DNA from: Flavobacteriaceae bacterium UBA4439
GTDB lineage: Bacteria > Bacteroidota > Bacteroidia > Flavobacteriales > Flavobacteriaceae
Direction: 5' to 3'
DNA: 64,000 nucleotides
Assembly (NCBI GenBank): GCA_002390455.1
Contig: DGPN01000047.1
Location: 31,984 to 95,983 of the forward strand
Below, one piece after another: positions 28,663 to 39,410 of this stretch. The translations under genes and the position numbers were made by a program. The notes beneath the pieces are model-generated. The model had not been told where the DNA came from. It ran no database searches and saw only the letters and a program-made list of their open reading frames with translations. How positions within the stretch are numbered: the first letter of the stretch is position 1; every line of letters begins with the position of its first letter.

Positions 28663-29647
28663 GAGATTGGGAATAATTTGATTTAGGTCTGAAAATGCCA
28701 CTAAAGATTTGCGATACGGTCTTGTTTTCAATCAAAAAAGCATCGTGTCCATGAATGGATTTTATTTCGTGATAATAAATGTTCTCCTTAATTTTTTTAC
28801 CCCTTTCAAGGGTTTTTTGATCTTCCTCGGCCGTAAAAAAGAGGTCGCTATCAATGGCGATCAGATGGATGTTGGAAGATATGTTTTCAATTATTTTTTC
28901 GAGGGAGTCTCCCTTGCGTGTAATATCAACAGAAGCCAAAAGGTGATTCATGGTTTTGTAGGCCTGCAGAAGAAATCGACTTTCCAATTTGTCACCGTGA
29001 TGAACAAGCCAACTTTCAACATTAAAGAGCTTTTTTTCAGTATTGAATGTTCTCCCAAAACGCTCTGTAAATGAAGCAGGGGTTCGATAGGTGAGCATGG
29101 CATGAATGCGGGCATCCTTAAGTGGTTCGCTGGAGTTCTCCAAAAGTCTTTTCTGAAGAAATGTATTGGCAATGATCCAGTCCGAAGCTTTCCAATCGGC
29201 CGCAACCGGAATTAAATTTTCGGTCAAATGAGGGTTCAAAGCAGCCATTTCCCAAGCAATACCACCTCCGATTGATCCACCGATAAGGGCAAAAAGTTTT
29301 TGGACACCTAAAATCTGTAATCCTTGACAAAAAATTTCTGCAATATCACCAGTATGAAAATCATCGTATTTATCCAAGGTATCATTTTTGACACCGTTGC
29401 CAGGAATGTTAAAAGCCAGTATGGAATAATGATGGGTATCAATGGTAAGGTTAGGTCCGACAATTTCACTCCACCACCCTTGTGGACCAGCAACATTGGC
29501 GTCGCCGGTCAAAGAGTGATTAATTAGAACTACGGGTGCATGGTCGAATGACTGACCAAAGTGCTGATAGTGCAAATCGATCTTGTCATAAACAACACCT
29601 GAGTCGGTAGTGAAATTATAGATGGATATGGTTTTAACCTCAGCCAT
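28643..29647 (-). CDS. metX: Homoserine O-acetyltransferase (alpha/beta hydrolase)
   Basis: 334 residues. The alpha/beta hydrolase core has LINHSLTGDANVAG, NIPGNGVKNDT and the nucleophile elbow LIGGSIGGGIAWEMA (Ser). ESRFLLQAYKTMNHLL and the C-terminal SIHGHDAFLIE (catalytic His) complete the MetX pattern. It activates homoserine for the sulfhydrylases encoded on either side. It is 8 nt downstream of metY. Confidence 0.9.
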   Translation of the reverse strand: MAEVKTISIYNFTTDSGVVYDKIDLHYQHFGQSFDHAPVVLINHSLTGDANVAGPQGWWSEIVGPNLTIDTHHYSILAFNIPGNGVKNDTLDKYDDFHTGDIAEIFCQGLQILGVQKLFALIGGSIGGGIAWEMAALNPHLTENLIPVAADWKASDWIIANTFLQKRLLENSSEPLKDARIHAMLTYRTPASFTERFGRTFNTEKKLFNVESWLVHHGDKLESRFLLQAYKTMNHLLASVDITRKGDSLEKIIENISSNIHLIAIDSDLFFTAEEDQKTLERGKKIKENIYYHEIKSIHGHDAFLIENKTVSQIFSGIFRPKSNYSQSHESKSQ

Positions 29648-29655
29648 TAAAAAAA

Positions 29656-30927
29656 TTATATGTTCTTAAGTGCAAGATCTAAATCATCTTTTAAATCCTC
29701 CAAGTTTTCAATTCCAACCGATAGTCTTACCAAATCAGGCGTTACCCCAGTACTTTTTTGCTCCTCTTCGTTCAACTGAGAGTGAGTCGTACTGGAAGGG
29801 TGAATGATCAATGACTTGGTGTCACCAATATTGGCCAGTAATGCAAATATTTTGGTGTTTTCCGTAACTTTTTTAGCGGCTTCGAATCCTTTCTTCAATC
29901 CGAAAGTAACGATTCCACTTTTTCCATTCGGAAGATATTCATTGGCTAAATCGGCGTATTCAGAAGATTCCAATCCAGGATAGTTTACCCAGCTGACTTC
30001 GTCGCGAGACTTCAGCCATTGGGCGAGTTCCAATGCGTTTTCTGAATGTTTTTTCATTCTAATTTCTAAGGTTTCCAAACCTTGAATGACTTGGAAACTA
30101 TTGAGCGGACTGGGAGCACTTCCCAAATCTCTTAGACCTTCTACTCTTACTCTTGCAATAAAAGCAATGGGACCCAATGCATCGTGATACTTCAATCCGT
30201 GATAGGAGGGAGAAGGCTCCGTAAATTCTGGGAAGTTTCCATTGGAATAATCAAAAGTCCCCGCATCGATGATCACCCCACCAATGGTGGTTCCATTTCC
30301 TGTAATGTATTTGGTCAATGAATGGATTACGATATTGGCACCGTGAGCTATAGGGTTGAGCAAGGCTGGAGTAGCAATGGTATTGTCAACAATAAAAGGA
30401 ACTTTTGCCGCTTTGGCATGCGCACTGATTCCTTTTAAGTCCAAAACGTCCAACTTGGGATTTCCCAATGATTCTGCAAAAAATGCTCTGGTATTGGGCT
30501 GAACTGCTTTGGCAAAATTCTCAACATCATCTGGATCAACAAATGTAGTAGTGATTCCAAATCGAGGTAAAGTATTGTTCAACATATTAAAAGTTCCACC
30601 ATAAAGACTGTTGGAAGCAACAATGTGATCTCCTGCCTTGAGAAGTGTCATCAATGTGGTTGCGATTGCAGCTGTACCAGATGCGGTAGCAACTGCTGCT
30701 ACACCGCCCTCAACTGCTGCCAACCTTTGTTCAAGAATATCGTTGGTGGGATTATTCAGTCGGGTATAAATGTATCCTGATTCTGCAAGAGCAAACAAAT
30801 TGGCTGCATGGTCTGAATCATTAAATACATAAGAGGATGTTTGATAAATTGGAACGGCTCTGGTTCCCTGTGTTTTTGTCACATCATGCCCCGCATGAAG
30901 TGCATTGGTTGCTAATTTTAAACTCAT
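29656..30927 (-). CDS. metY: O-acetylhomoserine sulfhydrylase / aminocarboxypropyltransferase
   Basis: 423 residues, the longer MetY form of the Cys/Met PLP family. Motifs are [36 protein letters not shown] (PLP lysine) and [15 protein letters not shown]. The insertion around residues 230-260 ([18 protein letters not shown]) is typical of MetY. It makes homocysteine from O-acetylhomoserine and sulfide. It overlaps metK by four bases (ATGA). Confidence 0.93.
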   Translation of the reverse strand: MSLKLATNALHAGHDVTKTQGTRAVPIYQTSSYVFNDSDHAANLFALAESGYIYTRLNNPTNDILEQRLAAVEGGVAAVATASGTAAIATTLMTLLKAGDHIVASNSLYGGTFNMLNNTLPRFGITTTFVDPDDVENFAKAVQPNTRAFFAESLGNPKLDVLDLKGISAHAKAAKVPFIVDNTIATPALLNPIAHGANIVIHSLTKYITGNGTTIGGVIIDAGTFDYSNGNFPEFTEPSPSYHGLKYHDALGPIAFIARVRVEGLRDLGSAPSPLNSFQVIQGLETLEIRMKKHSENALELAQWLKSRDEVSWVNYPGLESSEYADLANEYLPNGKSGIVTFGLKKGFEAAKKVTENTKIFALLANIGDTKSLIIHPSSTTHSQLNEEEQKSTGVTPDLVRLSVGIENLEDLKDDLDLALKNI

Positions 30928-32180
30928 AATTCGAAAATGTTTTTAATTTTATTTATATAATCAAGTTTTTCCCAAGTAAAAAGTTCAACGGTTTTCTCCA
31001 CCCTACCACTGTATGGTGATTCAAATATTTTGTTGATCTCTCTTGGCTGTCTTCCCATGTGACCATAAGCAGCAGTTTCGAGGTAGATGGGGTTTCTCAG
31101 TTTAAGTCGATTTTCGATGGCAAAAGGGCGCAAATCAAAAATTTCACTCACCTTCTTAGCAATTTCTGGGTCAGAGAGGGAAACTTTGGAAGTGTTGTAA
31201 GTGTTGATGTTGATAGAAGTTGGTTCCACCACTCCAATGGCATAACTCAATTGAACCAATATCTCTTTGGCCACTCCTGCAGCCACTAGATTTTTGGCGA
31301 TATGCCTCGCTGCATAAGCCGCACTTCGGTCTACTTTACTGGGGTCTTTTCCACTGAAAGCTCCTCCACCGTGTGCTCCTTTGCCTCCATAAGTATCAAC
31401 AATAATTTTTCTTCCAGTTAATCCTGTATCACCATGAGGACCTCCTATCACAAATTTTCCAGTAGGATTGATGTGGTAAGTGATCTCTTGATTGAATAGC
31501 TTTTGAATGTGAGCTGGTTCTTTTTCGATTACATTTTTAATGGCGATATTAATGATGTCGCTTTTGATTTTTTCGAGCATCTGTTCGTCGTCCTCTAAAA
31601 ATTGATCGTGTTGGGTAGAGACCACAATGGTGTCGATGCGCAATGGTTCCCCTTGGTCAGTGTATTCAATGGTAACCTGTGATTTTGAATCAGGCCGGAG
31701 ATATGTAATATCTTTGTTATCCCTTCTAAGGGCGGCCAGTTCAATCAATATTTTATGTGATAAATCCAGAGCCAACGGAATGTAGTTGTGCGTTTCATCG
31801 GTTGCATAACCGAACATGATCCCTTGGTCTCCAGCTCCTTGATTTTCTTTTTCGGCTCGGTCAACCCCCCGATTGATATCTTGTGACTGCTCATGGATCA
31901 AAGAGATTACCCCACAGGAATTTCCGCTAAACTGGTATTCGTCTTTAGTGTATCCAATTTTGTTAATGGTTTCGCGAGCGATACTTTGAACGTCCAAGTA
32001 GGTATGACTCTTGACCTCGCCAGCCAGTATGGCTTGCCCAGTAGTAACCAAGGTTTCACAGGCTACTTTACTCTCGGGGTCGAAGGCAATAAAATTATCT
32101 AAAAGGGCGTCGCTGATTTGATCTGAGACCTTGTCAGGGTGTCCTTCGCTAACAGATTCTGAGGTGAAAAAATAAGACAT
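30924..32180 (-). CDS. metK: S-adenosylmethionine synthetase
   Basis: 418 residues with [31 protein letters not shown] (adenine-site signature) and [19 protein letters not shown] (P-loop-like signature). All are intact. It is the first gene of an eight-gene methionine/SAM operon and directly follows a SAM-II-type riboswitch leader, so the product pathway feeds back on its own transcript. Confidence 0.97.
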   Translation of the reverse strand: MSYFFTSESVSEGHPDKVSDQISDALLDNFIAFDPESKVACETLVTTGQAILAGEVKSHTYLDVQSIARETINKIGYTKDEYQFSGNSCGVISLIHEQSQDINRGVDRAEKENQGAGDQGIMFGYATDETHNYIPLALDLSHKILIELAALRRDNKDITYLRPDSKSQVTIEYTDQGEPLRIDTIVVSTQHDQFLEDDEQMLEKIKSDIINIAIKNVIEKEPAHIQKLFNQEITYHINPTGKFVIGGPHGDTGLTGRKIIVDTYGGKGAHGGGAFSGKDPSKVDRSAAYAARHIAKNLVAAGVAKEILVQLSYAIGVVEPTSININTYNTSKVSLSDPEIAKKVSEIFDLRPFAIENRLKLRNPIYLETAAYGHMGRQPREINKIFESPYSGRVEKTVELFTWEKLDYINKIKNIFEL

Positions 32181-32231
32181 TTGTATGTTGCTTTCTGGGG
32201 GGATTTGACAGAGTACGTCTTAAAGCAACTA

Positions 32232-32280
32232 CTGCTTTAGCATTTTTTTAAGAGGTTGCAATCAGTCAAATCCTTCCTCA
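32232..32280 (-). ncRNA. SAM-II riboswitch
   Basis: The minus-strand leader contains the SAM-II core. Stem 5' arm GAGG is followed by AAGGATTTGACTGATTGCAA, then the 3' arm CCTC, an A-rich linker, and TGCTAAAGC, which forms the pseudoknot. The conserved blocks GATTTgACxgaTTGCAA and GCTAAA match the metA/SAM-II consensus known from alphaproteobacteria and Bacteroidota. The pseudoknot strand can alternatively fold into TAAAGCA/TGCTTTA with downstream bases (32239-32220), a possible expression switch. It lies between a clear promoter and metK. Confidence 0.8.
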
Positions 32281-32289
32281 ATTAGGTTA

Positions 32290-32318
32290 CAAATGTATTA
32301 CTAATTTTTAAATTTCAA
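32290..32318 (-). promoter_or_regulatory. Promoter of the met operon
   Basis: TTG (32318-32316), an 18-nt spacer and TACATTTG (32297-32290) match the Bacteroidota consensus. The predicted start lies a few bases before the SAM-II aptamer, giving a leader of about 100 nt ahead of the metK ATG. Confidence 0.75.
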
Positions 32319-32441
32319 AAAAAAATATTTATTTGACCGATATCGATCTCAAAAAAAATAAGTTTTTAGAAAAAATTTCAGCCATTGATAAATACGAATC
32401 AGTAAAAAAGTAACTATCTTTCAAAAACTTAAAAGTAAAAA

Positions 32442-33056
32442 ATGTACGTCGCTGTTGCCGGAAATATAGGTGCTGGAAAAACCAGTTTGGCGGAGTTACT
32501 CTCCAAACACTATGGTTGGGAAGCCCATTTTGAAGATGTTATTGACAACCCCTATTTGGATGATTTCTACAATCACATGGAACGTTGGTCATTCAATCTT
32601 CAGATATACTTTCTAAATAGCAGATTTGGGCAACTTAAAAATTTCAAAGCTTCAAACAAAGATTTCATTCAAGACAGGACCATCTATGAAGATGCTCGTA
32701 TTTTCGCTCCCAATCTTCACGCCATGGGATTAATGAATCAGCGGGATTTCAATAACTACCAATCACTTTTTGGATTGATGGAATCCATGGTCGAGGCACC
32801 AGATATGCTCATTTATCTCAGGAGTAGTATTCCCAACTTGGTTCACAAGATTCACAAAAGAGGTCGGGAATATGAAAACTCCATAAGCATAGAGTATCTG
32901 AGTAGATTGAATGAAAGATATGAAGCTTGGATTTCTACCTATGACAAGGGAAAGCTTCTGATTGTCGATGTTGACCAATTTGATTTTGTTGAAAACAAAA
33001 GTGATTTAGGTAAAATCATCGAAAAAATTGATGCCGATCTAAACGGTTTATTTTAA
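32442..33056 (+). CDS. Deoxynucleoside kinase family protein
   Basis: 204 residues. The P-loop is VAGNIGAGKTSL. The dNK landmarks NPYLDDFYNHMERWSFNLQIYFL and QDRTIYEDARIFA (DR(S/T) motif) are present, as is the Arg-rich lid KIHKRGREYENSI. It phosphorylates deoxyribonucleosides for salvage, and the base preference is unknown. A single gene divergent from metK. Confidence 0.9.
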   Translation: MYVAVAGNIGAGKTSLAELLSKHYGWEAHFEDVIDNPYLDDFYNHMERWSFNLQIYFLNSRFGQLKNFKASNKDFIQDRTIYEDARIFAPNLHAMGLMNQRDFNNYQSLFGLMESMVEAPDMLIYLRSSIPNLVHKIHKRGREYENSISIEYLSRLNERYEAWISTYDKGKLLIVDVDQFDFVENKSDLGKIIEKIDADLNGLF

Positions 33057-33172
33057 ACCTCCAAAGCCTAAGGTATTTTTAGGTTTTAAATCATAGAAAT
33101 TTATAGGCTTAAGATTGTTTTATATTAGGAATGGTTTTACTATTTTTGGAGCCATTAAAAAACCATTATTTC

Positions 33173-35413
33173 ATGAAATTTGTAATTGACTTTTTACCTG
33201 TTTTCGGGCTATTAGCCTTGCTATTTGTATTTATAAAAAATAATTGGATTGCCAAACAAGAGATTGGCACCGAAAAAATGGCAATCATTGCCGAAAACAT
33301 TGCCAAAGGAGCTATGTCTTTCCTGAAAGCTGAATATAGGATTTTATCCATTTTTGTGGTTTGCTTGGCTGTACTGTTGTACATCAAAGGAAGTAATGAA
33401 GAAGGATCACATGGAATGGTTGCCCTTTCCTTTGTGGTAGGTGCCATTTGTTCAGCACTTGCAGGTTTTATCGGAATGCGTGTGGCGACCAAAGCAAATG
33501 TAAGAACGACCAATGCCGCAAGGACTTCACTGGGTAAAGCCTTGGAAGTTGCTTTCACAGGAGGTTCCGTAATGGGATTAGGTGTTGTTGGTTTGGGTGT
33601 ATTGGGTTTGAGTAGTTTGTTCGCTTTTTATCAAAACGTTTGGCCTGGTGCCGAAAACTTGACTACTGTACTGAATGTATTGACTGGGTTCTCTATGGGC
33701 GCCTCTTCGATTGCCTTGTTTGCAAGAGTAGGTGGTGGAATTTATACCAAAGCAGCCGATGTAGGTGCTGACTTGGTTGGTAAGGTTGAAGCAGGAATCC
33801 CTGAAGATCATCCTCTAAACCCCGCAACCATTGCGGATAACGTAGGGGACAATGTAGGAGATGTTGCTGGTATGGGCGCTGATTTATTTGAATCTTATGT
33901 AGGTTCAATCATCGGGACGATGGTACTGGGAGCTTTTATCATTACCCCCGAATTTGGAGGATTGGGTGCTGTTTATCTACCTCTTGTACTCGCTGCATTT
34001 GGGATTGTAATGTCTATCATTGGAACCTTTTTTGTGAAAGTTAAAGAAGGTGGTAACCCTCAAACCGCACTGAATCTAGGAGAATTTGGATCGGCAGGTT
34101 TGATGGTGATCGTATCCTATTTTGTGATTCAAATAATGATTCCTGAATCAACAGAGGGCTTACCTTTCGGTGCTATGGGAGTGTTTTTAGCGACCATATC
34201 TGGATTAGTTGCTGGTTTGGGTGTTGGAAAAATTACTGAATATTACACTGGAACTGGAACCAAGCCCGTCTCTGCAATTGTTCGTCAATCTGAAACTGGA
34301 GCGGCTACCAATATAATTGCTGGTTTGGGTGTGGGTATGATGTCAACTATGATTCCTATTCTACTCATCGCAGCTGCGATATTAATATCTCATCACTACG
34401 CAGGATTATATGGTATAGCCATTGCCGCTGTAGGGATGTTGGCCAATACAGGAATTCAATTGGCCGTTGATGCTTACGGACCCATCTCCGACAATGCAGG
34501 TGGGATTGCTGAAATGGCAGAATTGCCTGCCGAAGTAAGAGAGCGCACAGACAAGTTGGATGCCGTAGGAAACACTACTGCTGCTATTGGAAAAGGTTTC
34601 GCCATTGCCTCTGCTGCCCTTACGGCCTTAGCATTATTCTCAGCCTTTATGCAAGTAGCCAATGTCACCGCAATCGATGTTTCCAAGCCCAAAGTAATGG
34701 CTGGACTCCTTGTGGGAGGTATGTTGCCATTTGTTTTTTCTGCACTCTCCATGAATGCAGTTGGACGTGCGGCCATGTCAATGATTGAAGAAGTAAGAAG
34801 ACAATTTAAAGATATTCCCGAATTGAAAGCGGCACTCGAAATTATGAGAAAATACGACGCTGATATTTCCAAAGCTAGCGCCAAAGACCGTGCTATTTTT
34901 GACGCGGCCGACGGTAAAGCAGATTACGAAAAGTGTGTTGAGATTTCTACCAAAGCCTCCATCAAAGAAATGGTGATGCCCGGACTATTGGCCATATTAG
35001 TGCCTGTAGCTGTAGGTTTACTGGGAGGTGCAGAAATGCTTGGAGGTCTTTTGGCTGGTGTTACCACTTGTGGTATACTGATGGCCATTTTCCAATCTAA
35101 CGCTGGAGGTGCATGGGACAATGCCAAAAAAATGATCGAATCTGATGGAAAAAAAGGTACTGACGCTCACAAAGCGGCAGTAGTTGGTGATACTGTTGGA
35201 GATCCATTTAAGGATACTTCAGGACCTTCCCTTAATATCCTACTAAAATTGATGTCTGTAGTGGCCTTGGTGATTGCACCAACCATTGCAATCAACGGGG
35301 ATACCATGGGAGAGAAAATTGTAAAACCTGAGCATACCATTAGTATCGAAGCAGAAGAAGAATCTGATATTGCTGACAATAGTGTTCGTTACGAAGATCT
35401 TATTGAAAAGTAG
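33173..35413 (+). CDS. hppA: Membrane-bound ion-translocating pyrophosphatase
   Basis: 746 residues, about 16 membrane helices. Substrate-site signatures are [32 protein letters not shown] and, near the C-terminus, [31 protein letters not shown] carries Ala where K+-independent enzymes have Lys, so the protein should be K+-dependent. Na+ versus H+ specificity cannot be fixed here, but co-occurrence with Na+-NQR makes a Na+ pump plausible. ATG 33173 ([12 protein letters not shown]) gives the usual first helix. Confidence 0.94.
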   Translation: MKFVIDFLPVFGLLALLFVFIKNNWIAKQEIGTEKMAIIAENIAKGAMSFLKAEYRILSIFVVCLAVLLYIKGSNEEGSHGMVALSFVVGAICSALAGFIGMRVATKANVRTTNAARTSLGKALEVAFTGGSVMGLGVVGLGVLGLSSLFAFYQNVWPGAENLTTVLNVLTGFSMGASSIALFARVGGGIYTKAADVGADLVGKVEAGIPEDHPLNPATIADNVGDNVGDVAGMGADLFESYVGSIIGTMVLGAFIITPEFGGLGAVYLPLVLAAFGIVMSIIGTFFVKVKEGGNPQTALNLGEFGSAGLMVIVSYFVIQIMIPESTEGLPFGAMGVFLATISGLVAGLGVGKITEYYTGTGTKPVSAIVRQSETGAATNIIAGLGVGMMSTMIPILLIAAAILISHHYAGLYGIAIAAVGMLANTGIQLAVDAYGPISDNAGGIAEMAELPAEVRERTDKLDAVGNTTAAIGKGFAIASAALTALALFSAFMQVANVTAIDVSKPKVMAGLLVGGMLPFVFSALSMNAVGRAAMSMIEEVRRQFKDIPELKAALEIMRKYDADISKASAKDRAIFDAADGKADYEKCVEISTKASIKEMVMPGLLAILVPVAVGLLGGAEMLGGLLAGVTTCGILMAIFQSNAGGAWDNAKKMIESDGKKGTDAHKAAVVGDTVGDPFKDTSGPSLNILLKLMSVVALVIAPTIAINGDTMGEKIVKPEHTISIEAEEESDIADNSVRYEDLIEK

Positions 35414-35446
35414 ATTCTACTCCAAAATTAAAAATTTATAATACTA

Positions 35447-35482
35447 AAGACCCAGCACAATCCGAATGTTGGGTCTTTTTTT
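35447..35482 (+). terminator. Intrinsic terminator of hppA
   Basis: AGACCCAGCA pairs with TGTTGGGTCT (10 bp with one G-T) around a 9-nt loop and is followed by seven T. It lies 34 nt past the hppA stop. Confidence 0.85.
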
Positions 35483-35598
35483 ATTTATAAAATAAAGAAA
35501 GGAACTATTTTTTTTAGTTAATCTAACGCTTGGAAAACTATTAAAAAATGATTCCTAAGTGAAGTTTTTTTTTTTGGAATCACCGAAAGATTAGTAGA

Positions 35599-36579
35599 TT
35601 ATTTTAGGTACATCACTTTTTTAACCGCTTTGATCACATCTTCGCTATTGGGAATCCACTCAGCCAACAAAACTGGAGAGTAAGGCGCGGGGGTATCAGC
35701 TGTATTTATTTTTTCTATGGGTGCATCAAGAAAATCAAATATTTGATTTTGAACCTGATAAGTGATTTCAGTAGAAATATTTCCAAAAGGCCAAGACTCT
35801 TCTAGGATGACCAATCGATTGGTTTTTTTAACGGAGTTAAAAATGGCTTCATAATCCATAGGGCGTATGGTTCTGAGATCAATTATTTCACAATCGATGC
35901 CTTCTTTTGATAAAGACTCAGCTGCTTCATAAGCGACTTTGATGATTTTGCCGAAAGACACTACAGTTACGTCTTTCCCCTCTCTTTTAATATCCGCAAC
36001 ACCAATGGGAAGCGTATATTCTCCCTCGGGGACTTCCCCTTTGTCTCCATACATTTGTTCTGACTCCATAAAAATTACGGGATCATTATCTCTAATGGCC
36101 GATTTCAAAAGACCTTTAGCATCGTATGGATTGGAAGGAACAATGACTTTCAAGCCAGGGCAGTTGGCATACCAACTTTCGAAGGCTTGTGAATGCGTTG
36201 CGGCCAATTGACCTGCCGATGCTGTGGGTCCTCTGAACACAATAGGGCAAGGAAATTGTCCCCCAGACATCTGACGAATCTTGGCTGCATTATTAATGAT
36301 TTGGTCAATCCCTACTAAAGCAAAATTGAAGGTCATAAATTCGATTATTGGACGGTTTCCTGTCATGGTCGAACCTACTCCAATTCCTGCAAAACCCAAT
36401 TCGGAGATGGGTGTGTCAATCACACGTTTGTCGCCAAATTCGTCGAGCATACCTTTGGAAGCCTTGTAAGCACCATTGTATTCTGCGACCTCTTCTCCCA
36501 TCAAATAGATGGATTCATCTCTTCGCATTTCTTCCGACATTGCCTGGCAAATAGCCTCTCTGAATTGAATCGTTTTCAT
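35599..36579 (-). CDS. pdhB: Pyruvate dehydrogenase E1 component, beta subunit
   Basis: 326 residues. Transketolase-like features are QFREAICQAMSEEMRRDESIYLMGEEV at the N-terminus, GFAGIGVGSTMTGNRPIIEFMTFNF, HSQAFESWYANCPGLKVIVPS and the C-terminal DLRTIRPMDYE. It forms the E1 heterotetramer with PdhA to feed acetyl-CoA into the TCA cycle. The alpha and E2 genes are not in this window. Confidence 0.92.
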   Translation of the reverse strand: MKTIQFREAICQAMSEEMRRDESIYLMGEEVAEYNGAYKASKGMLDEFGDKRVIDTPISELGFAGIGVGSTMTGNRPIIEFMTFNFALVGIDQIINNAAKIRQMSGGQFPCPIVFRGPTASAGQLAATHSQAFESWYANCPGLKVIVPSNPYDAKGLLKSAIRDNDPVIFMESEQMYGDKGEVPEGEYTLPIGVADIKREGKDVTVVSFGKIIKVAYEAAESLSKEGIDCEIIDLRTIRPMDYEAIFNSVKKTNRLVILEESWPFGNISTEITYQVQNQIFDFLDAPIEKINTADTPAPYSPVLLAEWIPNSEDVIKAVKKVMYLK

Positions 36580-36726
36580 TTAAATATTTTTTGCATTACA
36601 AATTTAATTAAATGCTAACGGATAAGTGGTTTTAGCATTCAGAATTTTCGATTAAAGTGTTTACAAAATCCATTAATTTATAAGATTATGGGCGATAATT
36701 TTACTAATTTGGCTTATAGTGACACT

Positions 36727-37350
36727 ATGAAATTAATACAATTAAATATTCAGGGTATTTCCTACAGCGAGACACAAACAGGTGCCTATGCACTTATTTT
36801 GAATGAGGTGGATGGAAACAGAAGGTTGCCCATCATCATTGGTGGGTTTGAAGCCCAATCCATTGCCATTGCCTTAGAAACGGAACTAAAACCAAAACGG
36901 CCTTTGACCCACGATCTATTTAAAAACTTTGCCGAAAGGTTTAATGTTTATATCAAACAAGTGATCATTCATAAATTAGTAGACGGGGTCTTTTACTCTA
37001 GCTTGATTTGCGAAAGAGATAAAATTGAAGAGATCATTGACGCTAGGACTTCAGATGCCATTGCCATGGCCTTGAGATTTGGAGCGCCCATTTTTATATA
37101 CGACTCCATTCTAAAACAAGCTGGTTTTGATCAAAGTACTATAAAAGACGATCAGAAAAACAAAGAAAGTGAAAACTGGATTCAAAATTTTGTTGAAGAA
37201 CAAAGTAAACAAAAAGAAGTACCAGATGATTTGAAAAAACTTTCTCTTTCAAAATTGAAATCACTTTTAAATAAATTGGTGAATCTAGAAGATTACGAAA
37301 AAGCGGTTAAAATTAGGGACGAGATTTCAAAAAGAGAATCAAAAAGATAG
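36727..37350 (+). CDS. Bifunctional nuclease family protein with UvrB/UvrC-like motif
   Basis: About 207 residues. The BFN/DUF151 domain (GAYALILNEVDG, LPIIIGGFEAQSIAIALE, SDAIAMALRFGAPIF) occupies residues 1-130. A C-terminal UVR-type helical motif (LKSLLNKLVNLEDYEKAVKIRDEI) follows. BFN proteins have DNase/RNase activity in plants and unknown roles in bacteria. ATG 36727 is chosen because homologues start at this MKLIQLNIQG. An upstream ATG at 36688 is possible. Confidence 0.87.
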   Translation: MKLIQLNIQGISYSETQTGAYALILNEVDGNRRLPIIIGGFEAQSIAIALETELKPKRPLTHDLFKNFAERFNVYIKQVIIHKLVDGVFYSSLICERDKIEEIIDARTSDAIAMALRFGAPIFIYDSILKQAGFDQSTIKDDQKNKESENWIQNFVEEQSKQKEVPDDLKKLSLSKLKSLLNKLVNLEDYEKAVKIRDEISKRESKR

Positions 37351-37436
37351 CTGTTAATCTTTTTTTGAAAACTATTTCTCATTCCAAACATAGTAATCTC
37401 ACCATGACTTATTTTTGATCATATATTTTTAATTAT

Positions 37437-38261
37437 ATGCAGCAGTATTTAGATTTGGTGAAATTCATTCAGGATTTTGGAGTAAGCAAAACAGACCGGA
37501 CGGGTACCGGAACAAAAAGTGTTTTTGGCTACCAAATGCGATTCGATTTAGCGGAGGGATTCCCTTTGGTTACGACCAAGAAAATTCATTTCAAATCTGT
37601 AATTCATGAACTTTTATGGTTCTTGAAAGGGGATACGAACATCAACTATCTAACTGAGAATGGTGTCAGAATATGGAATGAATGGGCCGATGAAAATGGA
37701 GATTTAGGGCCAGTCTATGGTCACCAATGGAGAAACTGGAACGATGAAGGCATCGATCAAATCAAAGCAGTAATAGAAACTCTGAAAACCAATCCAGACA
37801 GCAGGAGAATGCTGGTATCGGCATGGAATCCCAGTGTGATGCCCGATACTTCTGTTTCGTTTTCAGAAAATGTAGCGAATAACAAAGCTGCACTTCCCCC
37901 CTGCCATGCCTTTTTTCAATTTTATGTAGCCGATGGTAAACTCTCATGTCAACTCTATCAAAGAAGTGCCGATTTGTTCTTAGGGGTTCCATTCAACATC
38001 GCATCCTATGCACTTTTGAATTTGATGGTTGCCCAAGTCTGTGATCTAAAACCTGGCACCTTTGTCCATACTTTTGGAGATGTTCACATTTATTCCAATC
38101 ACCGTGAGCAACTGGAAGAACAACTCAGTAGAAAACCAAAACCTCTGCCCCAGATGGTATTAAATCCAGAAATCAAAGATATTTTTGATTTTAAATACGA
38201 AGATTTTACCCTTAATGGGTATGATCCACACCCGTTGATTCGGGGTAAAGTAGCCATTTAG
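37437..38261 (+). CDS. thyA: Thymidylate synthase
   Basis: 274 residues. Motifs are [41 protein letters not shown], the catalytic Cys in [33 protein letters not shown] and DVHIYSNH. It makes dTMP from dUMP with methylene-THF, generating the dihydrofolate that FolA (39.4 kb) reduces. An insertion of about ten residues ([15 protein letters not shown]) precedes the catalytic Cys. Confidence 0.97.
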   Translation: MQQYLDLVKFIQDFGVSKTDRTGTGTKSVFGYQMRFDLAEGFPLVTTKKIHFKSVIHELLWFLKGDTNINYLTENGVRIWNEWADENGDLGPVYGHQWRNWNDEGIDQIKAVIETLKTNPDSRRMLVSAWNPSVMPDTSVSFSENVANNKAALPPCHAFFQFYVADGKLSCQLYQRSADLFLGVPFNIASYALLNLMVAQVCDLKPGTFVHTFGDVHIYSNHREQLEEQLSRKPKPLPQMVLNPEIKDIFDFKYEDFTLNGYDPHPLIRGKVAI

Positions 38262-38262
38262 A

Positions 38263-39303
38263 TCAAACGGTAATAGATTGCTTAAGAAGAGTAATTAATT
38301 TCTCTATTTCCTCATTGGAATTGTAAAAATGCATAGAAAATCTAAGGTATTTGCCTCGGTATGAAGCCCTTATCCCTTGATCTTGCAATTGATTTAATAC
38401 CGCTTCATCCGTGGAAATGCTAACGATAGAACTTTGAGGTTTGCGTTGGTGATATTCGGGAATCCATCCAATATTGGTTAGTTCACTTATTAAATTTTGG
38501 CTGAGTACTTTATTTTTTTCTACCAGTTTTTCAAAATCATTGGCTTTTAAATACTCCAATGCAAATACCAAAGAAGCCGCCCCCAGAATATTAAAATGTC
38601 CAGAAAATACCTTTTGGTAAAAATCCTCCCGACTCAAATTTGTTTCTGCAAAAAAATGATCTGATAAAGCAATAAAACCGTTACCAAAACCAGCTAACAA
38701 CCATTTATATCCACTACAAACAACCGCATCAAAAGGCGAAGATTCAAAATCAAAAAGGTCAGTACCAATATGTTGGGTGGCATCGCCTACAATAAGAAGC
38801 TTTGGGTATTTTTCTTTGATATGATGTAAAAAATCAAAATCAATTTTTAAGCCATGGGTGAACTGAACGATACTGATGACCAAAGCATGAAACTTATTTT
38901 GAGTTAGAGCCTGTCCAATTTTCTCCTCTATTCGCTCCTCAATACTAAGGCCAAAATGATTGAAATCTCTCTCCTCAAGGGCTTCAACCAGTGAATGATA
39001 ATCATCTTTTAGGTATAAAACATTACTTCCCTTGGGAAAGCTATCCAAGACAAATCTTATGCCTGCTGAGAAATTAGAAACGAAATAGGTTTGCTCTTTC
39101 TTTGAACCAATAAAAGCCGCGATAGTAGCATGAGTCTGATCCAAACGATCATAAGCATCAATTTTATATTGATCGGCGTTGAGCAAATAATTTTTTTCAA
39201 AATTTGATCTGAATTCATACAACGACCGAGACATCAGTCCCACATATGCAGTATTAAAATATGTACTTGATTTCAGAGCTGGGAAATCGTTATCAAAGGT
39301 CAT
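38263..39303 (-). CDS. Aminotransferase class V-fold PLP protein
   Basis: 346 residues. Fold-type I class V features are STYFNTAYVGLMS, VSNFSAGIRFVLDSFPKGSNVL, DATQHIGTDLFDFE and VVCSGYKWLLAGFGNGF with the PLP lysine. It may be a cysteine desulfurase/selenocysteine lyase-like or kynureninase-like enzyme, and no catalytic Cys loop is evident. It converges with thyA (1-nt gap) and diverges from folA. Confidence 0.8.
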   Translation of the reverse strand: MTFDNDFPALKSSTYFNTAYVGLMSRSLYEFRSNFEKNYLLNADQYKIDAYDRLDQTHATIAAFIGSKKEQTYFVSNFSAGIRFVLDSFPKGSNVLYLKDDYHSLVEALEERDFNHFGLSIEERIEEKIGQALTQNKFHALVISIVQFTHGLKIDFDFLHHIKEKYPKLLIVGDATQHIGTDLFDFESSPFDAVVCSGYKWLLAGFGNGFIALSDHFFAETNLSREDFYQKVFSGHFNILGAASLVFALEYLKANDFEKLVEKNKVLSQNLISELTNIGWIPEYHQRKPQSSIVSISTDEAVLNQLQDQGIRASYRGKYLRFSMHFYNSNEEIEKLITLLKQSITV

Positions 39304-39410
39304 AAATAAATTAGAAAACGTACATTTATACAAAATTAGTCTATTTCGATATATTTTGAAGGTTATTTCTTTTTTAAGTCCAAAATCAAAAAAACTCTTC
39401 CATTAATTTT

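Noticed and set aside
33057..33115. Terminator between the deoxynucleoside kinase gene and hppA
   Set aside because: CCTAA/TTAGG and TAAACCT/AGGTTTA can pair, but the stems are short or long-looped and no T run follows.
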